A stretch of DNA of 64,000 nt from Betaproteobacteria bacterium (GTDB lineage Bacteria > Pseudomonadota > Gammaproteobacteria > Burkholderiales > Ferrovaceae). The DNA lies in NCBI GenBank assembly GCA_028866015.1, contig JAGWIW010000007.1, forward strand, positions 1 to 64,000, written 5' to 3'. Positions 50,211 to 57,370 of the stretch are shown piece by piece; position 1 is the stretch's first letter, and each line of letters starts with the position of its first letter. The notes beneath the pieces are model-generated. The model was not told where the DNA came from, did no database searches, and saw only the letters and a program-made list of their open reading frames with translations. A program made the position numbers and the translations under genes.

Positions 50211-50409
50211 TTCGGGGCCACTTAAAACCGCTCTACAAAAAATCAGCTCTGCATAGGAATGAAGCGGAGGGCAAATCATCGGCCTGACCTGCCGTTCAGC
50301 TATCGTCAGTGGGATGGCTGATGTCAGGCAGTCAACTGACCTTGGGCCAAATTCTGCTCCGAATGACGGCTTCCCGTTCTGGCGAACGCACACTACCGAC
50401 CCAAAGCTG

Positions 50410-51024
50410 TCATTCCATTCTGCAATAGCAATAGGTGAATTTTTGTTCCGTACCAAAAGGCGTGTGATGGCCTACTTTTTCATGCCCAAGCAACTGAAAT
50501 GCATTGCCAAATTCAGCGTGCAGTGATTCGGGGCAATAGCGCATTGTAGGGAGGCCGCTGCATTTTTCCGGGCCATCCTCTGCAAAGGTGGCAACTATCA
50601 CATGGCCGCCAGGTCGAACAGACCGCATGGCTTGCTGGACATAGGCATGGCGGTCAATAGGATCTGTAAGGAAGTGAAATACCGCACGGTCATGCCAAAG
50701 GTCATAATGCTGAGCAGATAGAGTCAATTGTGTAACATCACCCTCAAGCCAAGTTACAGAATCAGCACGATTGCCTAATCGTCGCCTTGTGACTTCCAGC
50801 GCTTTGGCAGACAAGTCAAGAACGGTAATATTTGTGTAGCCTTCGAAAAGCAAATCGTCAATCAGAGTGGAAGTGCCACCACCCACATCGATAATCGCTG
50901 CATCTTTGCCGACCCCAGTGCCCTGTATGAGTCGCATCGACTGTTCAGCATGCTCCTGAAACCAACTGACAGCATTCGACGCATTGGTGGCATAAACTTG
51001 TTCCCAGTGCTTTTTGTTGTCCAT
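50410..51024 (-). CDS. Class I SAM-dependent methyltransferase
   Basis: A 204-aa methyltransferase: motif I IIDVGGGTSTLIDDLL (binds S-adenosylmethionine), the acidic loop VLDLSAKALEVTRRRL, WLEGDVTQL and the later SVRPGGHVIVATFAEDG. It starts MDNKKHWEQVYATN, a start shared with small-molecule or tellurite/thiopurine-like methyltransferases; the substrate cannot be told. ATG 51024 has a weak upstream GGAAAGG; the longer frame to 51165 runs through palindromes and is not used. It is cargo of the tRNA-linked island. Confidence 0.85.
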   Translation of the reverse strand: MDNKKHWEQVYATNASNAVSWFQEHAEQSMRLIQGTGVGKDAAIIDVGGGTSTLIDDLLFEGYTNITVLDLSAKALEVTRRRLGNRADSVTWLEGDVTQLTLSAQHYDLWHDRAVFHFLTDPIDRHAYVQQAMRSVRPGGHVIVATFAEDGPEKCSGLPTMRYCPESLHAEFGNAFQLLGHEKVGHHTPFGTEQKFTYCYCRME

Positions 51025-51103
51025 GATGACCTTTCCACGAAAATCAATGGCAATCTCGAATTCTAATCCAGCGCTAACGAAACGTGCCTGCTTATGGCCG
51101 GCA

Positions 51104-51160
51104 GCGCTCATGCAACATGAGCGCCTGAACGCGGCCGCATGGCATGAACCACGCGGCCGC
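51104..51160. repeat. Palindrome cluster between methyltransferase and integrase
   Basis: GCGCTCATG-CAA-CATGAGCGC (51104-51124) is a perfect 9-bp hairpin with a 3-base loop. It is followed by two copies of ACGCGGCCGC (51129-51138 and 51151-51160), each containing the self-complementary GCGGCCGC. The cluster lies just after the integrase stop and may be part of an attachment or recombination site, or a bidirectional hairpin between transcripts. Confidence 0.5.
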
Positions 51161-51171
51161 TCCATTGGCTG

Positions 51172-51786
51172 CTAGATTTCAGTCTGCTCCGAAATTTCCA
51201 GGGCGTCATCCACCTCGATGCCAAGGTATCTGACTGTGCTTTCCAGCTTCGAATGACCAAGTAACAATTGAACCGCCCGCAAGTTTTTCGTGCGCTTGTA
51301 AATAAGCGTTGCTTTGGTTCGTCTCATGGAATGCGTCCCGAAGGCCGACGTATCAAGCCCGGCAGCTTCGACCCAGTGATGAACGATCCTTGCATATTGG
51401 CGAGTCGAGACATGAGGGGATCGTGCCACCCTGCTCGGAAACAAGAACTGATCCCCCCGAAGATGGGACTTCTCAAGCCATGCTGATAAGGCCGTTCTCG
51501 TCGGTTCCGTCAATTCGAATTGCACGGGTCGCTGTGTTTTCTTCTGGTTAACCATCGCCCTGGGAAGAACTTGGCTTCCATGGGTTACATCGTTTACTCG
51601 CTAGCTGAAGAGATCACAGCCGCGCAATTTGCTATCTATGGCTAAGTTGAACATGGCAAGGTCGCGCACCGCATGTGAGTTCTGTAGGTGGATCCGAATT
51701 GCCCATATGTCCTTCGGTTTAAGGGGTGGTTTCTGACCGACTAGCTTTCCCTTGTTCCAGGCTTCACGCTTGTGAATAGTTTCCAT
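51172..51786 (-). pseudogene. Tyrosine recombinase/integrase interrupted by one in-frame amber codon
   Basis: Two frames are really one: residues METIHKREAWNKGKLVGQKP to CDLFS, then TAG at 51601-51603, then in the same frame RVNDVTHGSQVLPRAMVNQKK to ISEQTEI. Together they make 204 residues, the length of a widespread short tyrosine-recombinase family in which the stop position is normally Leu (TTG to TAG is one change). The catalytic part is intact: HSMRRTKATLIY (H-x2-R), LLLGHSKLESTVRYLG (His and Tyr). RBS AAGGAG precedes ATG 51786. Either an inactive remnant or read-through; sequencing error cannot be excluded. Confidence 0.85.
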
Positions 51787-52047
51787 CTCAGACTCCTTGG
51801 TTGTTGATCGGAATCTGATGTTGTGCTGATATGGGGATGGCTGCTATTGGTAGGATGCCGTATGCGGGCTGCCGGCCAGAAGCTGTCTTATACGAATTCT
51901 AGTGGGTGGTCAGTTGATCGACAGTTTGACTCTAAAACCTGCCTGATGGGTAGAGTACTATCCATGAACAGAGATCCGGCATCGAAATTTTCCAGCAGAT
52001 TTTTTTAGGTAATTTCGGAAGGCTTCCAAAATTGACCAAGGCTAATT

Positions 52048-52401
52048 TCAGAATATGCGAAAACTGAAACGTGTTGCTGTGCCCAGTTCATTTAAAGTGA
52101 CTGTATGGTCATTGACATCGCCACAAAATTGAAGGGAATCGTTCAAATCATACCCCGTGAAATGGTTGTTCCCTAGCGAAAGCGAAACGTAAGCCTTTCG
52201 CCCCTGATCGTAGAGTCGGTCGCACTGTCCCGATATTAGACACAGGCGATCGAGATCAAGCAGTGAGATAAAGCTGCGAGATACGCTCCCGCTAAACAAA
52301 TAGGATTTGCACTGAGCATAGTCAAACACCCCTGCGCTCGTTTTGCCATTCGCCAAGGCCGACACAATGTAAGCAATCGCTGCTCGCGTGTTGGGATGCA
52401 T
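52048..52401 (-). CDS. Hypothetical protein with a 4-fold beta-flower-like C-terminus
   Basis: A 117-aa protein. The N-terminal half (MHPNTRAAIAYIVSALANG) is a short helix, then YAQCKSYLFSG. The C-terminal half has four short repeats of the type LYDQGRKAYVSLSLGNNHFTG, YDLNDSLQFCGDVNDHTVTL and NELGTATRFSFRIF, each with a Y/N-D or N-x-G turn, resembling the 4-fold beta-flower domain. I have no function for it. The 260 bases to the integrase start and the 276 bases to the next gene hold no other good frame, only the terminator at 52511. Confidence 0.55.
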   Translation of the reverse strand: MHPNTRAAIAYIVSALANGKTSAGVFDYAQCKSYLFSGSVSRSFISLLDLDRLCLISGQCDRLYDQGRKAYVSLSLGNNHFTGYDLNDSLQFCGDVNDHTVTLNELGTATRFSFRIF

Positions 52402-52510
52402 TGGCTTAGGTTTCCTGGCGCATATCAGTAATTGCCTGTTGTAGGGATAAGAAACAAGAATGATCTCTTTATGACTTAGATGATACTTTTGTATATGAAC
52501 ACTCCTTTGA

Positions 52511-52538
52511 CCGCCGAATGGCCAACCGGCGGTTTTTT
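52511..52538 (+). terminator. Orphan intrinsic terminator, plus strand
   Basis: CCGCCG (52511-52516) pairs with CGGCGG (52527-52532) followed by TTTTTT. No plus-strand protein gene lies upstream within the island, so it may end an unrecognised small RNA, or be left from an earlier arrangement. Confidence 0.65.
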
Positions 52539-52677
52539 ATTTTTGTAGTTCCATTCAGCAGCTCGCTACTCCAACCTGTTGTGTTTTTATTTGAATTCGG
52601 TAGTATGCCGCATGAATGATTATAAATTCGAGTAATTTTATAACTGAAATTCCTATAGATTCATAGCCTGCTCTGCC

Positions 52678-53316
52678 ATGAAAACAAGCTGTAGCCATTC
52701 CTGGAACGAAATTCCGCTCGCCCAGCACCCGCTTCGATGCCAAGTGCTGGGACAGCTGCGACGGAATGTTGCGTTGCATAATCTCAGCGAGGCCGAATGG
52801 GGCGATCTGGAAAAAATTCTGTCAGTGGTTGAAATCGCCAAAGACGAAGCCCTTCTGACCCAAGGGTGCAGTGAAATGGGCCAGTTCTTCATTCTTGAAG
52901 GGCTGCTCAAGCGGGTGGTGACCAACAAGCAGGGCAAGGAGATGACACTGCGGTTTGCAGGTGAAGGGGCGTTTGAAACCTGCTACGCGGCCTGGTCCTT
53001 GGGTACCCGAGCGCCCTACAGCATCATGGCACTCAGCAAAGCCACAGTGGCCAAGTGTTCCATGCCCGTATGGAAACAGTTTTTGGATGATCATCCAGCC
53101 ATCAAGCATGACTTTGAATATCAGGTCATGAGCCACATGAGTGACATCATGGCTCACACCATCACGCTACACCTACTGGATGCTGCGGGACGAATGGCAC
53201 GGTTTCAACGCAAACATCCAGAACTGATTGAATTGCTATCAAAGAAAGAGCTGGCTCAGTATTTGAATATTGCTCCTGAAACCCTTAGCAGGTTGCTTCA
53301 TCACCCTAACGATTGA
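52678..53316 (+). CDS. Crp/Fnr-family regulator without iron-sulfur cysteines
   Basis: A 212-aa protein with a cyclic-nucleotide-like barrel (about 30-140, LSEAEWGDLEKILSVVEIAK, LTQGCSEMGQFFILEGLLKR) and a short C-terminal helix-turn-helix LSKKELAQYLNIAPETLSRLLHH that ends without a full wing. It lacks the FNR N-terminal Cys motif, so it is not an oxygen sensor of that type. It is followed by a COG4705-type membrane protein 51 bases later and most likely controls it; this pairing recurs in proteobacteria. The signal is unknown. Confidence 0.82.
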   Translation: MKTSCSHSWNEIPLAQHPLRCQVLGQLRRNVALHNLSEAEWGDLEKILSVVEIAKDEALLTQGCSEMGQFFILEGLLKRVVTNKQGKEMTLRFAGEGAFETCYAAWSLGTRAPYSIMALSKATVAKCSMPVWKQFLDDHPAIKHDFEYQVMSHMSDIMAHTITLHLLDAAGRMARFQRKHPELIELLSKKELAQYLNIAPETLSRLLHHPND

Positions 53317-53367
53317 ATCACACAATCGTAATACGGCTGCTTTAGCATGTGGAAAAGGGAAATCCAC

Positions 53368-54168
53368 ATGAAAAATCAGCACAATCCGCTCATCAATCTG
53401 CGCTATTGGGTACTACTCAATCTGGTTAGTGTCTTGGGCACCAATACAGGCGATTTGATGGTGCACCTCTTCCGTCTGGCATTTGGCGATCAAACACGGA
53501 TTTTTGGATTGAAGCATCTCGGACCATTTCCCATACTGCTTGTGATGTTCTTGCTGGTTTATCTTCTCGCGCAACGCAGTGAGCGCCCGCAAGAATCGTA
53601 CTTCTGGGCTTTGATACTCATCATACGAACAGCAGCCACCAATATTGCCGACATGCTGTCAGATGATCTGTCATTCTCGCTGACCGCGATTTTCCTGCTG
53701 CTGGGCCTGCCACTCCTGGTCTATTCGCTCTACTGGCAGTCACAGCGCACAAAACCCATTTCTGTACCGTTCGTTCCTGAAACACCTTGGAATTACTGGG
53801 CTGCCATGATGTTTGCCGGAGTGCTGGGCACGGCTGCAGGTGATGCCCTATGGCAGGCGATGGGCTTATCTACGGCAGCTGCGCCGCTGTCCATAGTTAC
53901 CGGCGTCTTCGTCATGACTGGCTATCGAAGCTACCTTGCCGTGACGGCCCTTTACTGGTTTGGAGTACTGTTGGCCCGTATCACAGGAACCGCTGCCGGA
54001 GACTGGCTGGCAAAAAGTGCCGAACGAGGCGGGTCGGGGCTGAATCTCTACACCGCAACAATGGTCAGTGCCGCTGTCTTCGTCATCGTTGCGATAATCT
54101 GGAAAACAAAACGTCCAATACAAATTCCACCAGTAGTGAATTTGGAACCACAGGAAGCATCCTCTTAA
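53368..54168 (+). CDS. COG4705-type integral membrane protein with four GTxxGD-like repeats
   Basis: A 266-aa protein with about eight predicted helices. Four copies of a short motif occur near the start of helix pairs: LGTNTGDLMVHL, TAATNIADMLSD, GTAAGDALWQAM and GTAAGDWLAKSA, pointing to an internally duplicated transporter-like fold with acidic residues in the membrane. It is usually annotated only as a conserved membrane protein. ATG 53368 follows GGGAAATCCAC; an upstream ATG at 53347 is possible. It sits behind the Crp/Fnr-like regulator, probably in the same transcript. Confidence 0.8.
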   Translation: MKNQHNPLINLRYWVLLNLVSVLGTNTGDLMVHLFRLAFGDQTRIFGLKHLGPFPILLVMFLLVYLLAQRSERPQESYFWALILIIRTAATNIADMLSDDLSFSLTAIFLLLGLPLLVYSLYWQSQRTKPISVPFVPETPWNYWAAMMFAGVLGTAAGDALWQAMGLSTAAAPLSIVTGVFVMTGYRSYLAVTALYWFGVLLARITGTAAGDWLAKSAERGGSGLNLYTATMVSAAVFVIVAIIWKTKRPIQIPPVVNLEPQEASS

Positions 54169-54617
54169 CGGGAAGCCGAAAAATCAGAACTTGCAGAGCC
54201 GACATACTTAGTCAAAGCGGGGTACCCCGTTTCCAGTAACACTCCGCTTCGGGGCCCATGGTAAATAACGCCTTTATTACCAGGGGAATTGACATAGTGA
54301 GATGGCGTCATGCCGCCTATTGTTTTTTTGCTCGTTTTCGAAATTCGCTGAAGGTTGGAATTCAGCTGCGGTCTTGGGCCGCTGTAAGCTGTTCCCCGCT
54401 TTTCAGTAGGCGGGAGACTGAAAGTCGGCAGTGGGTCGCTTCCCGACTTTCAGCAATAGCTGACACGAAAGTCAGCAATGGGTCGTGACCCGACACATTC
54501 TGTCAGATCGAGTTGGACCTAATTCAGATAAAGCAATTCAAGTCAAAGTTCGCAGTAAAGCAATAAGTGTCAATATCGCCACATTATGCTTAACTCGACA
54601 GCCTCGGCCGGCTGGCA
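54169..54617. other. 449-base non-coding stretch at the right end of the island
   Basis: No frame here looks like a protein. It contains an 11-bp inverted repeat CTGAAAGTCGG/CCGACTTTCAG (54418-54428 and 54443-54453) and an imperfect 27-base direct repeat starting AAAGTCGGCAG (54421-54447) and AAAGTCAGCAA (54468-54494), 22 of 27 bases alike. A weak CAGCC/GGCTG hairpin near 54599-54614 may end the nitrate operon, which stops at 54618. Confidence 0.6.
54418..54494. repeat. Direct and inverted AAAGTCgGCA repeats
   Basis: Two copies of a 27-base element 47 bases apart (54421-54447, 54468-54494), the first forming part of an 11-bp inverted repeat with 14 bases between arms. Both end in the pattern GGGTCG...CCGAC, itself a small palindrome. 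No T-run follows. Role unknown; it may be a mobile-element scar or an island-border sequence. Confidence 0.6.
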
Positions 54618-57356
54618 CTACGGTACCGTCACCAGGGCAGCCTCCCTTATCATCTGCGTGATTTCAGGCAAACAGGATCCACATTGCGTACCGCAGCGAA
54701 GACTGGCCTTGAGTTGATCCAGGGTCGCACCATTTCTTATTTCTTTGACAATCTGTGATTCCGTGACGTTGTGGCAATTGCAAATGGCACGGCCGGTGGG
54801 TGGAAGCCGGTCCGGCGGCATCGACATCGGGGCCAGCAGCCACCGGCGCAGCCCGGCAATTTCAAGATTTTCCACCATGATGTTTTCCAGCCAGGCAGCG
54901 GCCGCTGTTTCCCCCGATAGCCGTATTCCTGTCAGGCGTTCCCGTTCCACCAGGGCTTTTTTGGTGATGTGGCGCAGTGGGTCGTGATAGCTGATGCAGG
55001 CGTCGTCCTGCAGCCCAAAACCTGAATCAAGCTCGACCAGCCAATCAGGGGAAATGGGCTTGTCGTGTGCGACCTGAAGTACCAGCACGGGATGGCTTCG
55101 GCCTGCCAGGCGAAGTGCCGCGTAGCCAAAGCGTGGCAGCAGCGGCGCCAGGCGATCAGCCAATTCCAGCACGAGCGATGTGGCGGCTTCCTCTTCGCAG
55201 GCGGTGCGAAGGAAGACGGCCTTATAAGGCAGATGAGCGGGCTCCACCCGGATGGCGGCATGCTTGAGTTCCGGTTGCTTTGAGTACGGATCAAATTCGT
55301 TCAGGGTCAGTTCATTGGCGCCGCTACTGTTAAGGTGGCCTCTGCCCCAGTGCATGGCGATGAAGCTCTGCCCGGCGGCCAATTCTGTGGAAGGAAAGGC
55401 CTTGAGAACCACCGAGCCACGCGGGTTCGAAACTTTCACCAGGGATCCGGGTGCGATCCCCCTGCGCTCCATATCCCCGGCATTCAGTTCAATGCCGGGT
55501 TCAGGGGCATGATTCCACAGCTGAGGCACCCGCCCGGTTCGGGTCAGGGTGTGCCATTGATCCCTTAACCGGCCGGTGGTGAGTCTTAAAGGAAAACGGG
55601 AATCAGTTTTTTCTCGCGTCAGTGTCGTCACAGGCACTACAAAACGGGCCCGGCCATCGGCAGTGGGGAACACCCCATCGGGGTAGAGCCGCTTTTTCCC
55701 TTCCCTGGCTCCTGCAGGAAATGGCCACTGCTGTGGGCCGCAGGTGTCCAGTAGATGATAGGAAAGCCCGGTGATGTCAAGGTCTCGTCCGCGGGTGGTT
55801 TCCACGTGTTCCCTGAATACGGCTTCCGGCTCCTGAAAGGAAAGCAGTCGTCGCGCGTCCCCGGCACGCCCCAGGAGCTCGCCCAAGGCAAAACCAAAAT
55901 CCCGGGCAATCTGCCAATCGGCCCTACAATCTCCTGGCGGAGCCACCGCCGCATGAACGCGCGTGATGCGTCGCTCGGAATTGGTGACTGTTCCGTTCTT
56001 TTCGCCCCAGGTACTGGCCGGCAACAGCAAATCGGCAAAGGCCGCTGTTTCAGTGGTGGCATAAGCCTCCTGCACCACCACGAAATCACAGCGCTCAAGC
56101 GCCTCCCGAATCAGGGGTTGTTGCGGCATGGAATGGGCAGGGTTGGTGCAGACAATCCAGAGTGCCTTGAGTGCCCCCTGGCGTGCGGATTCGAACATTT
56201 CCACTGCGGTCAGGCCGGGTTTCTCGGGCACGGAAGGAATGTCCCATAACCGCGCAACTTCGGCACGGTCATCCGGGCGACCCAGGTCGCGATGTCCCGA
56301 CAGCATCGTGGCCATTCCGCCCACTTCCCGACCGCCCATGGCATTGGGCTGTCCGGTCAGGGAAAAGGGGCCGCAGCCAGGCTTGCCGATTTTTCCGGTG
56401 GCAAGCGACAGCGCAATGAGCGCTGCGCCGCTGTGCGTGCCGTGATGGGACTGATTGAGACCCTGGCACCACAGACTCAAGGGAGCCTTGGCTTCGCCCC
56501 ACCACCGGGCAGCCCTGATGATGGACTGGGCAGGGACTCCGCATAGGCTGGCGGCGACCGACGGCGTCACATCACGTACCGCTTCGCTCAACGCGGAAAA
56601 TCCTGTGGTGTGGTTGGCAATGAAGTCCCGGTCCAGATGTCCCTCCCAGATCAGCACATGCAGCATGGCGTTGAACAGCCAGACATCTGTTCCGGGAAGG
56701 ATGGGCAGATGCAGGTCAGCGGCTGCGGCTGTGAGGGTTCGTCGCGGGTCCACAACGATCACCTTCATCCGGCTGGATTCGCCTTTTGCCGCTTCCAGGC
56801 GGCGATACAGAACGGGGTGGGCGTATGCCGGATTGCTGCCCGCAATCAGTACGCAATCCGCCTGTTCCACATCCTCATAGGCGCAAGGAGGGGCATCGGC
56901 ACCCAGGGTTTGCTTGTAGGCCATGACGGCACTCGACATGCAAAGGCGCGAGTTGGTGTCCACATTGTTTGTGCCGATGAACCCTTTGGCCAGCTTGTTG
57001 AACACATAATAGTCTTCAGTCAGAAGCTGCCCCGAGAGATAAAAACCGACGGCATCCGGGCCGTGGTTGCGAATGATTTCAGCGAACCGGGTCGCCGCAA
57101 ACTGCAAGGCCTCGGGCCAGGAGGCTTGCTGGCGCGCAGCCGATCGCGTTCGGCGCAGCTCGGGATGCCTGAGGCGCCCTTCGGGACGAGCCGACTGCAG
57201 CAACGTGGAACCTTTGGTGCAAAGTCGCCCCAGGTTGGCCGGGTGGGACGGATCGCCCGAAACGTCAATGATCCTGTCGTTTTCGACCTGGATGAGCAGG
57301 CCACACCCCACGCCGCAGTAGGGACAGGTGGAGCGAACAGTTTGCGCGTGTGCCAT
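54618..57356 (-). CDS. nasA: Assimilatory nitrate reductase, catalytic subunit
   Basis: A 912-aa molybdenum bis-MGD enzyme reducing nitrate to nitrite in the cytoplasm. The N-terminal CPYCGVGCGLLI plus a fourth Cys in GRLCTKGS binds a [4Fe-4S] cluster; NTNSRLCMSSAVMAYK contains the Mo-ligand Cys region and GQPNAMGGREVGGM is typical of assimilatory enzymes. The C-terminus adds a BFD-type [2Fe-2S] domain (CNCHNVTES and CGTQCGSC). No signal peptide, as expected. It is the last gene of the nitrate operon, after the PP2C/kinase gene. In some bacteria this gene is called nasC. Confidence 0.95.
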   Translation of the reverse strand: MAHAQTVRSTCPYCGVGCGLLIQVENDRIIDVSGDPSHPANLGRLCTKGSTLLQSARPEGRLRHPELRRTRSAARQQASWPEALQFAATRFAEIIRNHGPDAVGFYLSGQLLTEDYYVFNKLAKGFIGTNNVDTNSRLCMSSAVMAYKQTLGADAPPCAYEDVEQADCVLIAGSNPAYAHPVLYRRLEAAKGESSRMKVIVVDPRRTLTAAAADLHLPILPGTDVWLFNAMLHVLIWEGHLDRDFIANHTTGFSALSEAVRDVTPSVAASLCGVPAQSIIRAARWWGEAKAPLSLWCQGLNQSHHGTHSGAALIALSLATGKIGKPGCGPFSLTGQPNAMGGREVGGMATMLSGHRDLGRPDDRAEVARLWDIPSVPEKPGLTAVEMFESARQGALKALWIVCTNPAHSMPQQPLIREALERCDFVVVQEAYATTETAAFADLLLPASTWGEKNGTVTNSERRITRVHAAVAPPGDCRADWQIARDFGFALGELLGRAGDARRLLSFQEPEAVFREHVETTRGRDLDITGLSYHLLDTCGPQQWPFPAGAREGKKRLYPDGVFPTADGRARFVVPVTTLTREKTDSRFPLRLTTGRLRDQWHTLTRTGRVPQLWNHAPEPGIELNAGDMERRGIAPGSLVKVSNPRGSVVLKAFPSTELAAGQSFIAMHWGRGHLNSSGANELTLNEFDPYSKQPELKHAAIRVEPAHLPYKAVFLRTACEEEAATSLVLELADRLAPLLPRFGYAALRLAGRSHPVLVLQVAHDKPISPDWLVELDSGFGLQDDACISYHDPLRHITKKALVERERLTGIRLSGETAAAAWLENIMVENLEIAGLRRWLLAPMSMPPDRLPPTGRAICNCHNVTESQIVKEIRNGATLDQLKASLRCGTQCGSCLPEITQMIREAALVTVP

Positions 57357-57370
57357 GGCAGTATCGGTTG

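Larger units (their letters stand above)
50108..54617. mobile_element. Small tRNA-linked genomic island, decayed
   Basis: This block starts right after tRNA-His and runs to the nitrate operon. It is visibly richer in A and T than the sequence on either side, has looser gene packing, and holds a broken integrase, a methyltransferase, a beta-flower-like protein and a Crp/Fnr-like regulator with a COG4705 membrane protein, all of a different style from the surroundings. A duplicated tRNA 3' end at the right side was not found, so the right border is a guess. Confidence 0.6.

Noticed and set aside
50020-50256. 78-aa frame across tRNA-His
   Set aside because: It reads through the tRNA itself and has no protein-like features.
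51071-51160. Integron attC-like site near the palindromes
   Set aside because: GCTAAC and GTTAGC resemble core-site ends but do not match RYYYAAC/GTTRRRY, and the recombinase is not an integron integrase.
54599-54616. Strong terminator after nasA
   Set aside because: Only a 5-bp CAGCC/GGCTG hairpin with no T-run is present, so I note it but do not call it.
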